Assembly (NCBI GenBank): GCA_910577105.1
Contig: CAJTMB010000012.1
Span: 1-64,000, forward strand
Origin: an uncultured Lachnospiraceae bacterium
Lineage (GTDB): Bacteria > Bacillota > Clostridia > Lachnospirales > Lachnospiraceae
DNA: 64,000 bases
Direction: 5' to 3'
Under the pieces are notes generated by a model. The model saw only the letters and a list, made by a program, of their open reading frames with translations. It was not told where the DNA came from and did not search any database. Position numbers and translations under genes: made by a program. Shown piece by piece: positions 16,362-26,074 of this stretch (position 1 is its first letter; every line of letters begins with the position of its first letter).

Positions 16362-17210
16362 CTAACCTTCCTGTATTTGTATGGATTCTACACAGTTATG
16401 CATAAGCATTGCTATTGTCATGGGGCCCACCCCGCCGGGAACCGGCGTAATGGCGCTGCAAATGGGCGCTACATCCTCATAATCCACATCCCCGCAGAGT
16501 TTTTTGTTTTCCATGCGGTGGATGCCGACATCAATCACAACGGCGCCTTCTTTAATATATTCTCTTGTAAACATTTTGGGCTTTCCAACGGCTGCAATCA
16601 GGATATCAGCCCTCTTTGTGACAGATTTCAAATCTTTGGTTTTGGAGTGCGCTACGGTAACGGTGCCGTTTTCCCGCAAAAGCAGCATCGCCATCGGTTT
16701 TCCGACAATGTTGCTCCTGCCGACAACTACACACTCTTTTCCTGCTATTTCAACGCCGCTCCTCTTTAACAGTTGGATAATGCCTGCCGGGGTACAGGAC
16801 ACAAAGCCCGGCTCTCCGATGCAAAGAGCTCCTACACTTGCCGGATGAAATCCATCCACGTCTTTTAGGGGATGAATGCTCCTAATAACTTTGTCTTCCT
16901 CAATGTGCTTCGGAAGCGGAAGCTGTACAAGTATACCGTTTACATCCGTCCTTTTGTTTAGTTCAGCAATCAGTTCCAAGAGTTCTGTTTCGGAAGTCGA
17001 TTCCGGAAGTTCATACGCAAGGGAACGAATTCCGATATATTCACATGCCTTTTTTTTGTTTCCCACATAGACTGTGGAGGCGGCATCTTCCCCTACCTGA
17101 ATCACTGCCAATGTCACTTCCCTGCCGGCATTTTTAAGAGCCTGTACTTTTCCTTTTAATTCTTCTTTTATCTGCGCGGAAATCGCCTTTCCGTCAATCA
17201 CCTGTGTCAT
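16362..17210 (-). CDS. folD: Methylenetetrahydrofolate dehydrogenase/cyclohydrolase FolD
   Basis: This 282-residue bifunctional enzyme converts methylene-THF to methenyl- and formyl-THF. Visible motifs are YVGNKKKACEYIGI with the catalytic Lys region, GILVQLPLPKHI, DVDGFHPASVG, and the NADP site VVGRSNIVGKPMAMLL. The terminal PVPGGVGPMTIAML is also present. ATG 17210 lies seven bases after GGAGGAATT. It is directly downstream of fhs (22 bases), forming a one-carbon folate pair. Confidence 0.96.
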   Translation of the reverse strand: MTQVIDGKAISAQIKEELKGKVQALKNAGREVTLAVIQVGEDAASTVYVGNKKKACEYIGIRSLAYELPESTSETELLELIAELNKRTDVNGILVQLPLPKHIEEDKVIRSIHPLKDVDGFHPASVGALCIGEPGFVSCTPAGIIQLLKRSGVEIAGKECVVVGRSNIVGKPMAMLLLRENGTVTVAHSKTKDLKSVTKRADILIAAVGKPKMFTREYIKEGAVVIDVGIHRMENKKLCGDVDYEDVAPICSAITPVPGGVGPMTIAMLMHNCVESIQIQEG

Positions 17211-17232
17211 AGGTAATTCCTCCTCCATCCTG

Positions 17233-18903
17233 TCAAAACAGGCCCGTTATCGTTCCGTTTTCATCAACATCTATTTTATGTGCTGCCGGATTCCTGGACA
17301 ATCCCGGCATGGTTACAATCGTTCCCGTCAGCACTACCACAAAACCGGCTCCGGCAGAAACATACACTTCCCTGATTCCCATATCAAACCCTTCCGGCCT
17401 TCCCAGTTTTTCAGGGTCATCCGAAAGAGAATACTGGTTTTTGGCCATACAGACAGGCAGTTTTCCAAATCCCAGAGCTTCCAGTTTTTGCAGCTGCTTT
17501 TCTGCGGCTGCAGAATAACTCACGCTGCCTGCACCGTAAATTTTTTTCGCCACCGTTTCTATTTTCTCTTTTAAGGAAACGTTATCCTCATACAAAACCT
17601 TAAAATGGCTTTCCTTTTTGTCTACTGTCTCCAATACCTTCTCTGCAAGGGCAAGTCCCCCTTCTCCGCCTTTTTCCCAGACTTCGGAAAGGGCAAATTC
17701 ACATCCGCGCTCTTCGCAGAATTTTTTCACAAAAGCAATTTCCGCCTCCGTATCCGTCACAAAAGAATTTAGGGTTACCACAATGGGAACACCAAACAAT
17801 TGCAGATTTTCTATATGTTTTTCCAGATTCACAATGCCTTTTTTCAGCGCCTCTAAGTTTTCCGCATTTAAATCGGCCTTTGCCACACCGCCGTTGTATT
17901 TTAATGCCCGGATGGTTGCCACCAGCACAACCGCATCCGGATGAAGACCTGCAATCCGGCACTTAATGTCAAAGAACTTTTCCGCGCCAAGGTCTGCGCC
18001 AAAACCGGCTTCCGTTATCACGTAATCCGCCATTTTAAGGGCTGCTTTTGTCGCCCTGACGGAATTACACCCGTGGGCAATATTGGCAAAGGGACCGCCG
18101 TGGACTAAAGCAGGCGTATGTTCCAATGTCTGTATAAGATTGGGTTTCATGGCGTCTTTGAGCAGAGCTGCCATGGCTCCTACGGCATTCAGCTGTCCTG
18201 CCGTGACGGGATTGCCGTCACAGTCATAGGCAACCAATATCCTTGCAAGTCTTTCTTTCAAATCTTTCATGTCCGTGGCAAGGCACAGCACAGCCATAAT
18301 CTCCGATGCCACTGTAATGACAAAATGGTCTTCCCTTGTATAACCGTCCATTTTGTTGCCAAGGCCTACCACAATATTCCTAAGTACCCGGTCGTTCATA
18401 TCCATGCATCTTTTCCAGATAACCTGTCTGGTATCAATGCGCAGTTCATTGCCCTGCTGGATATGATTATCCAGAAGAGCCGCCAAAAGATTGTTTGCGG
18501 CGGTGATGGCGTGGAAATCCCCGGTAAAATGCAGGTTTAAATCTTCCATGGGCACCACCTGCGCATAGCCTCCGCCGGCCGCTCCCCCTTTAATGCCAAA
18601 GCACGGTCCTAAAGAAGGCTCCCGCAGTGCAATCACGGCATTTTTATGCAGTTTTCCAAAGGCCTCCCCCAAACCTACGCTGGTGGTGGTTTTTCCTTCC
18701 CCCGCAGGCGTCGGATTAATCGCCGTCACAAGAATCAGTTTCCCGTCGGGATTTTGTGCAATCCTGTTTAAATAGGCATCCGTAATTTTTGCCTTATATT
18801 TTCCGTAGAGTTCCAGCTCGTCTTCCATGATGCCCGCACGTCCTGCCACCTCCACGATAGGCTCCATAACAGCATCCTGTGCAATTTGAATGTCTGATTT
18901 CAT
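17233..18903 (-). CDS. fhs: Formate--tetrahydrofolate ligase
   Basis: This 556-residue enzyme, of standard length, makes 10-formyl-THF from formate, THF and ATP. The phosphate loop is PTPAGEGKTTTSVGLGEAFG (about 65-85), and GIKGGAAGGGYAQVVPMED follows. Also typical is ALVHGGPFANIAHGCNSV. The start at ATG 18903 has GGAG ten bases upstream, and the gene begins four bases after ftsK stops, so it belongs to the ftsK-fhs-folD transcript. It supplies C1 units for purines and possibly for acetogenic-type folate metabolism. Confidence 0.97.
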   Translation of the reverse strand: MKSDIQIAQDAVMEPIVEVAGRAGIMEDELELYGKYKAKITDAYLNRIAQNPDGKLILVTAINPTPAGEGKTTTSVGLGEAFGKLHKNAVIALREPSLGPCFGIKGGAAGGGYAQVVPMEDLNLHFTGDFHAITAANNLLAALLDNHIQQGNELRIDTRQVIWKRCMDMNDRVLRNIVVGLGNKMDGYTREDHFVITVASEIMAVLCLATDMKDLKERLARILVAYDCDGNPVTAGQLNAVGAMAALLKDAMKPNLIQTLEHTPALVHGGPFANIAHGCNSVRATKAALKMADYVITEAGFGADLGAEKFFDIKCRIAGLHPDAVVLVATIRALKYNGGVAKADLNAENLEALKKGIVNLEKHIENLQLFGVPIVVTLNSFVTDTEAEIAFVKKFCEERGCEFALSEVWEKGGEGGLALAEKVLETVDKKESHFKVLYEDNVSLKEKIETVAKKIYGAGSVSYSAAAEKQLQKLEALGFGKLPVCMAKNQYSLSDDPEKLGRPEGFDMGIREVYVSAGAGFVVVLTGTIVTMPGLSRNPAAHKIDVDENGTITGLF

Positions 18904-18907
18904 TAAC

Positions 18908-21532
18908 TTACATCTCCTCCAGTAACTGTTCAAATTCTTCCATACTCATAATTACTTTTCTGGGTTTGGTACCTTCTTCCTCACCAACGACGCCGTATTC
19001 GTTTAACTGGTCCATAATACGCGCCGCACGGTTAAATCCTATTTTAAATACCCTCTGCAGCATACCAATGGAGGCTTTGTCCTTGTCAATGATAAATTTA
19101 CCTGCATCGGCAAAATATTCGTCCACCTGACTGCCCTCGCCGCCCGAACCGGCACTGCTTCCCGCATTGCTGCCTAAGTTTTGGATTTTCTCCTCTATTT
19201 CTTCAGCATAAACATTGCCAAGTGTCTGGTTTTTCAAAAAATCCACTACATCGGAAACTTCTCCGTCGGAGACAAACGCGCCCTGTACCCGGGCAGGTTT
19301 TGCATATCCCTGTGGATAAAAAAGCATGTCTCCCTTGCCCAGAAGTTTCTCTGCCCCGTTCATATCCAGAATCGTCCGGGAATCCACACCGCTGGAAACA
19401 CTGAATGCCACACGGCTGGGCATATTTGCTTTAATCAGACCTGTAATGACATCCACGGAAGGACGCTGTGTTGCAATAATCAAATGGATGCCCGCTGCCC
19501 TGGCAAGCTGTGCCAGACGGCAGATGGACTCTTCCACTTCCCCCGGCGCTACCATCATCAAATCTGCAAGTTCATCCACAATAATAACAATCTGGGGAAG
19601 TTTGGACAGGTTTTCTCCCTTTTCCGTCAGACTTTCCACTTTCTGGTTATATCCCTTTAAGTCCCTTACATTGTAATCCGCAAACTTCCGGTAACGGTCC
19701 TCCATTTCGGAAACACCCCAGTGAAGCGCCGCCGCTGCCTTTTTGGGGTCGGTCACCACCGGGATAAGCAGATGCGGAATGCCGTTATATACACTGAGCT
19801 CCACAACCTTCGGGTCAACCATGATAATCTTTACATCATCAGGGTGTGCTTTATATAGCAGGCTCATTATCAATGTGTTGATGCACACGGATTTCCCGGA
19901 GCCGGTAGCGCCTGCAATCAGCATATGGGGCATCTTTGCAATGTCCGTCACTACCACCTTCCCGGCAATATCCTTGCCGACTGCAAATGCCAGATTGGAA
20001 GGAAACTCCTTAAACTCTTTTGTTTCCAGTAAGTCGCGAAGGGCAACTGCCGTATTTTCCTTGTTGGGCACTTCAATGCCAATAGCTGCCTTTCCCGGAA
20101 TCGGCGCCTCAATACGGATATCCGTTGCGGCAAGGTTCAATTTGATGTCATCGGCAAGCCCGACAATTTTGCTTACTTTGACACCCTGCTCCGGCTGTAA
20201 CTCATATCTTGTCACTGCCGGTCCCTGACTGATTTCCGTAACCGTAACCTTTACACCGAACGTACCCAGCGTTTTTTCCAGTCTGGCCGCTGTCTCTTTC
20301 AGCTCCCTCTCTGAATTGCCGCCGCCGCCCTTTCCTCTCTGCAGACGGGAAAGCGGCGGAAATATGTATTTCTTCGGAAGCCTTTTCTCTGTTTTATGGA
20401 TATCATCCAAAGCCGGTTCTTCTTTTGGCTCCTTTGCTTCTTTTGCCAAAGCGGAGGCCGGTTTACCCACAGGAAGACTGTTTGCGGTAGTCCGCCTTTC
20501 CTGTCGTTTCGGCTCTTCATATCGAAAAGCAGTATCCGGTTCCTCCTCCGGCATACTCCACGCCTCTATTTCCTCCTCCGGCCGGCTATCCTCATCCTGA
20601 ATGACAGTTCCGTGAATTTTGATTCTGTCATAAGAATCTGCGGACACTGCCGGTTCTTCCACTTTATAGTTATCGTTCACGGTAATTTCATGGATATCGT
20701 CCCGGCTCTTTTTTTCGGGAGTGTGGGCAATCACGGTATCCACCATAACTCCGGATACTTTCCTGTCCATGCGGAGAATTTTTTCGTTTTCTTTTTCCTC
20801 TGCCTTAAGCCGTTTTTCTTCCTCCCGCTGTGCCCTCAGTTCTTCCCGCTTTTGCCGCTCTTCTTCCAAATCAGCCTGACGGGCCTTTGCATTCTCCCGC
20901 CTTCTTCTGGCATCTTCCCTGGAAAGCTCTGCAACTCTTCTTCCGCCGTTTTTCATACTGTCAACCAGGGAGCGTTCCGTCAAAAGAACAATACTGATTA
21001 AGGAGATAATCAAAACCACCAGTACAGTGCCAAAAGTGTCCAGAAAATGATGCAGGTAAAAAGCAATGCTGCCTGCTATGACTCCGCCGCCTTTTCTGGC
21101 AGTGCTGTCATAATGGTAAATTTCCCCAATCTGAAAACTCTCCATCTCCAATACGCTGCCTGAGAGCATTTCACAGACAATGCCTGCCATCAGAAACAGC
21201 ATACAGCCTGCAACAATTTTTCGGATGGCAGCCGGACTTCCTGCATTGGCAGACCAAAAAGCTGCCGCAATAAAAACCGCAACGGACACAATATATGCCA
21301 ACACGCCAAAAAGACCAAACAGCACACTGCTGATGGCGTTTCCTACCGTCCCTATAATGCCAAAATTACATAAAAACAAAAAGACTGCAACTGCAAATAA
21401 CAGAATCAGCGCCACTTCATGAAAAATTGCGCTCTCCTGCTCCGTATATTGTCTGCTGCTATTCGTCCTTTGCCCTGACCGGCTTTTACCCCTGCCGGCA
21501 GAGGAAGATTTTTTGCCTTTGTTAGACGCCAT
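18908..21532 (-). CDS. ftsK: DNA translocase FtsK/SpoIIIE
   Basis: This 874-residue septal DNA pump has four membrane helices at about 33-180, then a charged linker (about 185-380). A translocase motor follows with LIAGATGSGKSVCINTLIMS as Walker A, IIMVDPKVVELSVYNGIPHL, and Walker B IVIIVDELADLMMVAP. The C-terminal gamma winged-helix (IGMLQRVFKIGFNRAARIMD) recognises orienting DNA sequences. It moves chromosome ends across the septum in division or sporulation. It has its own promoter at 21605-21633 and leads a transcript with fhs and folD. Confidence 0.96.
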   Translation of the reverse strand: MASNKGKKSSSAGRGKSRSGQRTNSSRQYTEQESAIFHEVALILLFAVAVFLFLCNFGIIGTVGNAISSVLFGLFGVLAYIVSVAVFIAAAFWSANAGSPAAIRKIVAGCMLFLMAGIVCEMLSGSVLEMESFQIGEIYHYDSTARKGGGVIAGSIAFYLHHFLDTFGTVLVVLIISLISIVLLTERSLVDSMKNGGRRVAELSREDARRRRENAKARQADLEEERQKREELRAQREEEKRLKAEEKENEKILRMDRKVSGVMVDTVIAHTPEKKSRDDIHEITVNDNYKVEEPAVSADSYDRIKIHGTVIQDEDSRPEEEIEAWSMPEEEPDTAFRYEEPKRQERRTTANSLPVGKPASALAKEAKEPKEEPALDDIHKTEKRLPKKYIFPPLSRLQRGKGGGGNSERELKETAARLEKTLGTFGVKVTVTEISQGPAVTRYELQPEQGVKVSKIVGLADDIKLNLAATDIRIEAPIPGKAAIGIEVPNKENTAVALRDLLETKEFKEFPSNLAFAVGKDIAGKVVVTDIAKMPHMLIAGATGSGKSVCINTLIMSLLYKAHPDDVKIIMVDPKVVELSVYNGIPHLLIPVVTDPKKAAAALHWGVSEMEDRYRKFADYNVRDLKGYNQKVESLTEKGENLSKLPQIVIIVDELADLMMVAPGEVEESICRLAQLARAAGIHLIIATQRPSVDVITGLIKANMPSRVAFSVSSGVDSRTILDMNGAEKLLGKGDMLFYPQGYAKPARVQGAFVSDGEVSDVVDFLKNQTLGNVYAEEIEEKIQNLGSNAGSSAGSGGEGSQVDEYFADAGKFIIDKDKASIGMLQRVFKIGFNRAARIMDQLNEYGVVGEEEGTKPRKVIMSMEEFEQLLEEM

Positions 21533-21604
21533 AATACCAAAAACTCCATTTCCTACGGCTGAAATTCAACGATATTTCCATTAAATGTTGTGACAACCTT
21601 AGAT

Positions 21605-21633
21605 ATTATATCATTTTTCCTCTGTCTTGTCAC
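21605..21633 (-). promoter_or_regulatory. Promoter for ftsK-fhs-folD
   Basis: GTGACA (21628-21633) and TATAAT (21605-21610) on the minus strand are spaced by 17 bases, about 70 bases before the ftsK ATG. Confidence 0.65.
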
Positions 21634-21699
21634 CATGTATACAATTTTGTTTTTCCTTTCATAAATATCCGGCAATCCATACACCTAAACAAGTAATCA

Positions 21700-21738
21700 A
21701 AAATCCGGGGCGGCAGAGACTAACGCCGCCCCGGACTC
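21700..21738 (-). terminator. Intrinsic terminator after aspS
   Basis: An 11-bp GC-rich stem (21704-21714 with 21725-21735) has a 10-base loop. On the minus strand TTTTTGATTAC follows the stem. It separates aspS from ftsK. Confidence 0.85.
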
Positions 21739-21744
21739 AAAAAT

Positions 21745-23505
21745 TTATTTCTCTTCCTTTTTAATCCGGATATGAACATCATCCAACTGCTTCTGCTCCA
21801 CTTCTGCCGGGGCATTCATCATGACATCCATTGCACTCTTGTTCATCGGGAACGGAATCACTTCTTTGATGCTGTCTTCTCCGGCAATCAGCATTACCAT
21901 ACGGTCTACTCCGGGCGCAATTCCCGCATGTGGCGGCGCACCGTAACAGAACGCATTGTACATGGCCGGAAATTTTGCTTTTACAGCCTCCTCACCCAGT
22001 CCTATCAGTTCAAATGCCTTAACCATAATCCGGGGGTCATGGTTTCTCACTGCACCGGAGGACAATTCCACCCCATTACATATCAAATCATACTGATATG
22101 CAAGAATTTCCGTGGGCTCCTGGCTGTTCAGGGCATCCATGCCGCCCTGGGGCATGGAAAACGGATTGTGGCAGAACTCCAGCTCACCGGACTCCTCTCC
22201 TATTTCATACATGGGAAAATCCACTATCCAGCAGAATTTATAGCATTCCTTTTCCATATGGGCTTCACAGTTTGCACCCAGCATGTTTCTGAGAACGCCT
22301 GCTGTTTTCTGTGCTTTTAACTTTTTACCGCAGGTAAGCCCCACAAAATCCCCTGCTTTTAAACCAAGGGCTTCCACTACCTTATCTTTGATATCTACAA
22401 CAAATTTGCTGATACCGCCTACCAGCTCCATATTCTCATCCAGCCTGAACCAATAAGCCTTATTGCCGCTCTGTACCTCCACATCATTGCAAATCTTGTC
22501 AATGACTTTGCGGGTTGCCTGAAACCGGTCTACAACAACTGCTTTTACGGTATTGCCCTCAAAAGGCGCAAATCCACAGTCCGCCAGGCATTCCGTAGCG
22601 TCCCGGACAATTAAGTCAATGCGCAAATCCGGCTTGTCCGAACCGTATTTTTCCATGGCCTCCAGATAAGGAATCCTCTGAAAAGGAGATGTGGAGGCAG
22701 TTTTGTACACTCCGTATTTTTCAAATACAGGGGGAAGCACCTGCTCTATAACAGAAAATACATCTTCCTGAGTTGCAAACGCCATCTCCATGTCAAGCTG
22801 ATAAAATTCTCCCGGAGAGCGGTCTGCGCGGGCGTCCTCATCCCTGAAGCAGGGCGCTATCTGGAAATAACGGTCAAAGCCCGACGCCATTAAAATCTGT
22901 TTAAACTGCTGCGGCGCCTGGGGCAGGGCATAAAATTTTCCGGGATGGATTCTGGAGGGCACAAGATAATCCCTGGCGCCTTCCGGGGAGGAGCAGGTAA
23001 GAATCGGTGTTGTAATTTCCAGAAAATCCAGTTCTGTCATTCTCTGCCTTAACTCTGCCACAATTTTGCTTCTCAAAACAATCCTGCTCTTAACCCTGGG
23101 ATTTCTCAAATCCAGATACCGGTATTTTAACCGCAGATTCTCATCTGCCTCAGTGGAACGGTTAATCTCAAAGGGCAGGGCGTTGTAGCTGCAGCTGCCC
23201 AGCACACTGACCTTCTCCGGCACAACTTCAATATCGCCTGTGGCAAGCTCTGCATTTTTGCTGGAGCGTTCTCTTACAACCCCTTCAATACAAAGAGTGG
23301 ACTCATTGTTGATTGCAGCTACTGTCTGCATCATTTCTTCCGTCTCGATAACAATCTGGGTCACTCCGTAAAAATCCCGGAGAATCAAAAAACCAAGGTT
23401 TTTGGATACCTTTCTAAGATTGTCATACCAGCCTACTAAAGTTACTTTTTCTCCAATATTTTCGACGCGAAGCTCATTACAGGAATGTGTTCTCGACTGT
23501 ACCAT
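21745..23505 (-). CDS. aspS: Aspartyl-tRNA synthetase
   Basis: This 586-residue class II synthetase charges tRNA-Asp. An N-terminal OB-fold anticodon-binding domain (VTLVGWYDNLRKVSKNLGFL) is followed by motif 2 (FRDEDARADRSPGEFYQLDM), the bacterial GAD insertion and motif 3 (GIAPGVDRMVMLIAG). GAGGAAG precedes ATG 23505. No T-box leader is visible. Whether it also charges Asn cannot be said from the sequence alone. Confidence 0.96.
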   Translation of the reverse strand: MVQSRTHSCNELRVENIGEKVTLVGWYDNLRKVSKNLGFLILRDFYGVTQIVIETEEMMQTVAAINNESTLCIEGVVRERSSKNAELATGDIEVVPEKVSVLGSCSYNALPFEINRSTEADENLRLKYRYLDLRNPRVKSRIVLRSKIVAELRQRMTELDFLEITTPILTCSSPEGARDYLVPSRIHPGKFYALPQAPQQFKQILMASGFDRYFQIAPCFRDEDARADRSPGEFYQLDMEMAFATQEDVFSVIEQVLPPVFEKYGVYKTASTSPFQRIPYLEAMEKYGSDKPDLRIDLIVRDATECLADCGFAPFEGNTVKAVVVDRFQATRKVIDKICNDVEVQSGNKAYWFRLDENMELVGGISKFVVDIKDKVVEALGLKAGDFVGLTCGKKLKAQKTAGVLRNMLGANCEAHMEKECYKFCWIVDFPMYEIGEESGELEFCHNPFSMPQGGMDALNSQEPTEILAYQYDLICNGVELSSGAVRNHDPRIMVKAFELIGLGEEAVKAKFPAMYNAFCYGAPPHAGIAPGVDRMVMLIAGEDSIKEVIPFPMNKSAMDVMMNAPAEVEQKQLDDVHIRIKKEEK

Positions 23506-23544
23506 ATTGTTACTTCCTCTTTTCCTATTTTTTTCTTTTTAAAT

Positions 23545-23573
23545 AATATACCACATCCATTCTCAGGGTACAA
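23545..23573 (-). promoter_or_regulatory. Probable promoter for aspS
   Basis: TTGTAC (23568-23573) and TATATT (23545-23550) on the minus strand are spaced by 17 bases, about 40 bases upstream of the aspS start. Confidence 0.5.
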
Positions 23574-23625
23574 ATATCTTCGGAAATATTCTTTATGAAC
23601 CTTATGTCTGCCGGTATTCACAAAA

Positions 23626-23655
23626 AAAAGCTGTCCACAAAAATTGTGAACAGCC
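23626..23655 (-). terminator. Intrinsic terminator after tepA
   Basis: Arms 23630-23640 and 23644-23654 form an 11-bp stem with one mismatch; eight T residues follow on the minus strand. Confidence 0.85.
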
Positions 23656-23688
23656 ATTCTCTCTGCCACTTCTATTATATTATACCAT

Positions 23689-24429
23689 TCATTCTCCTTC
23701 AACAAAATTCTCACTTTTTTTACCAACCTGTTTTTCCTTTGCACTTATCAATTGATGCAGTTTCGCCATGGCGGATTTGATACCGCCGACTTCATTGATA
23801 ATTCCTTCATTCACCGTTTCCTGTCCCACCAGGATGGTTCCCACGTCTTTTGTAAGCACGCCCGTTTCCATCATAAGTTCTTCCAGACGCTGCTTTTTAA
23901 TACGGCAATGGGAACATACAAAACCTGTTATCCTGTTTTGTATCTGCTTAAAATAGTCAAAGGTCTGGGGCACGCCGATAACCATCCCATTCATCCTGAC
24001 AGGATGAATTACCATGGTGCCTGTTGGCACAATATAGGAATAATCCGTGCTGACAGCGATAGGCACTCCTATGGAATGACTTCCTCCCAGCACCAGGGAT
24101 ACCGTCGGCTTGGATAATGATGAAAGCATTTCCGCTATGGCAAGCCCGGCTTCCACGTCACCGCCCATCGTATTTAAGAGCACCAGAACGCCCTGTATAT
24201 CTTCACTGTCCTCAATAGCGGCAAGTTGTGGGAGAATATGCTCATATTTGGTTGTTTTTGCCGAACTGTTTAAATTATCATGCCCCTCCACCTCACCGAT
24301 AATGGTTATCAGATGAATATTTTGCTTCTCTTTATTTTTGTTTAATGTCACCTGTCCGGTTTGTTCGATTCGTTCGTCCCTATGTTTTTCCTCTTCCCTT
24401 TTGCTGTCTTCTTTTTTATCATTCTTCAT
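23689..24429 (-). CDS. tepA: ClpP-like serine protease, TepA type
   Basis: This 246-residue ClpP/SppA-fold protein has IIGEVEGHD, the oxyanion-type VLLNTMGGDVEAGLAIAEML, and GGSHSIGVPIAVSTDY. The last takes the place of the catalytic serine region. PTGTMVIHPVRM follows. B. subtilis TepA (YmfB) lies beside spoIIIE and has been linked to protein translocation and spore protein degradation; here aspS stands between it and ftsK. The N-terminus is very charged (Lys/Glu). ATG 24429 has AGGAGG six bases upstream. It is flanked by terminators, so it may be monocistronic. Confidence 0.85.
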   Translation of the reverse strand: MKNDKKEDSKREEEKHRDERIEQTGQVTLNKNKEKQNIHLITIIGEVEGHDNLNSSAKTTKYEHILPQLAAIEDSEDIQGVLVLLNTMGGDVEAGLAIAEMLSSLSKPTVSLVLGGSHSIGVPIAVSTDYSYIVPTGTMVIHPVRMNGMVIGVPQTFDYFKQIQNRITGFVCSHCRIKKQRLEELMMETGVLTKDVGTILVGQETVNEGIINEVGGIKSAMAKLHQLISAKEKQVGKKSENFVEGE

Positions 24430-24445
24430 AATGCTTCCTCCTGTC

Positions 24446-24475
24446 AAAAATAAGGAACCGCACTGCGGTTCCTTA
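24446..24475 (-). terminator. Intrinsic terminator after the 506-residue membrane protein
   Basis: A perfect 12-bp stem (24451-24462 with 24464-24475) with almost no loop is followed by TTTTTG on the minus strand, just before the tepA ribosome site. Confidence 0.7.
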
Positions 24476-24541
24476 CTATTTTGCACCAAACTTTTCATTA
24501 TCATGCAAAACCATGACAGGCAGTTAAAATTGCCTTGGTTT

Positions 24542-26062
24542 TTAAATATCAAAATCATCTTCATCCGACACTTCTATGTCATATTTCATCTGCCTTGTCC
24601 CGACTCTCTTTTGATACCCCATCGTTCTTTTCTCATGCTTTTTCGGCAAGGGAAGCGGATTTTCTATGTAATTGATTTTCTTTTCCTGCGGCTTTTCCAA
24701 CGGTTTTTCCACCGTATGTTCCACAGTCTCCGTTAGCGCCTCCTTTTGCGGAGATACCGGAACTTCTTTTCGGTCAGCAGCATCTTTTTGCCTAACCAGT
24801 GACTGCAGTCCTGCACCCATCAGCACAAGCACCCACACCCACAGCAAATATTCACACCCCATTCCCCTGGCATAAAAATTACCGGCCTGCAAAATTCCGA
24901 CACTGAAAACAAGCACAAACCATGGCAGCTGCATTTCCTCCCTGCGTTTTACAAAGAACGCCGGGATTCCTGCCAGAAGAAGAAAGGCAGTCAAAACAAG
25001 CATTATATCGGTAAGCATGGTTCTCTGTCCCGATAAGGCCGAAAAAAGAGAACTTATGCTGAATCCTTTATATGAAAACAATGTACACCATGTTTCAAAT
25101 ACCAGACCGGGGGAAGTTTTATTTTGAATGGCATCCAGTACAAAACAAAACAGGCATAATAACACAAATCCCGCCAGGGCTGTCAGCCGTTGCAAAACAA
25201 TTCCATATTTTGCCCTGTGGCTTTCCTCTGCGGTTTTTTCGTCATGATGTAAAAAAAGACTGCATACAAGGGGAATAAACAGTGTAATCCCGGATACATC
25301 CAAATAAGTCAGAAAACCAATGCATCCTCCTATCACAAAGGCATTTATCCAGGAATACCATGGAAAAACGGTTTGTTTTTCCTGCCTGCGGATAAAACAC
25401 CCTATCATAAGCAAAACACTGCCGTATAGCAAAAGATACAGCATCTTTGGGGATAACGTCAATCCCTGTTTCATCATTTCAGGAAGAAACATCATGCCAA
25501 ACAGCATGGCAAGCGATGCTGTTTTTCCCACAAGACTCCTGACAGCAAAATACAGGACTACAGCTCCCGCCATTTGCAGAAAAATCTGCAACATGATTCC
25601 GGCGGCGAAATGATTTCCGACAAGGAAAAAAATTCCCCTTAGCAAAAGTACATAGATATACTGGGCACCGTGTGCTATGGGAGTGATGACACCGTTTCCC
25701 ACTTTAGCCGTTTCAAAATAAGCAGCCTCTTCACTGCCGCTTTGCAGGAAATAAATGCGAAGGAATAATCCAAGTCCCCAGAACAAAAGCGCGATAAAAA
25801 TTTCCCATGCAGTTTTGTTTACAGCTTCTTTTTTTTCCCCTAAAACCGCCGTTTTCCCTTTGGCATTCACAAGACACCTCAATCCTGCGGACAAAACCGA
25901 TAACAGTAAAAAGGGAATGCAGACAATGGCAAGCCGCACATACAAATTTTCAATAGGCATGTTTTCCAGCAGGGAAGACATCGCACGCAGGAAAAACACA
26001 CATGTCGAAAATGCATAGAGCGCCCATAAACAATAGCTAAACCAGTTTTTCTTGAAGTTCAT
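24542..26062 (-). CDS. Polytopic membrane protein, possibly GT-C-like
   Basis: This 506-residue protein has about ten hydrophobic segments between 5 and 400, then a charged cytosolic tail of about 100 residues ending EVSDEDDFDI. Layout and segments such as GLFLRIYFLQSGSEEAAYFE recall dolichyl-phosphate-mannose mannosyltransferase-like (GT-C) proteins, but no decisive catalytic motif is seen. It follows the O-acetylhomoserine sulfhydrylase gene by 12 bases, with AAGGAG before the ATG. The function is open. Confidence 0.65.
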   Translation of the reverse strand: MNFKKNWFSYCLWALYAFSTCVFFLRAMSSLLENMPIENLYVRLAIVCIPFLLLSVLSAGLRCLVNAKGKTAVLGEKKEAVNKTAWEIFIALLFWGLGLFLRIYFLQSGSEEAAYFETAKVGNGVITPIAHGAQYIYVLLLRGIFFLVGNHFAAGIMLQIFLQMAGAVVLYFAVRSLVGKTASLAMLFGMMFLPEMMKQGLTLSPKMLYLLLYGSVLLMIGCFIRRQEKQTVFPWYSWINAFVIGGCIGFLTYLDVSGITLFIPLVCSLFLHHDEKTAEESHRAKYGIVLQRLTALAGFVLLCLFCFVLDAIQNKTSPGLVFETWCTLFSYKGFSISSLFSALSGQRTMLTDIMLVLTAFLLLAGIPAFFVKRREEMQLPWFVLVFSVGILQAGNFYARGMGCEYLLWVWVLVLMGAGLQSLVRQKDAADRKEVPVSPQKEALTETVEHTVEKPLEKPQEKKINYIENPLPLPKKHEKRTMGYQKRVGTRQMKYDIEVSDEDDFDI

Positions 26063-26074
26063 GTCCCGGCTCCT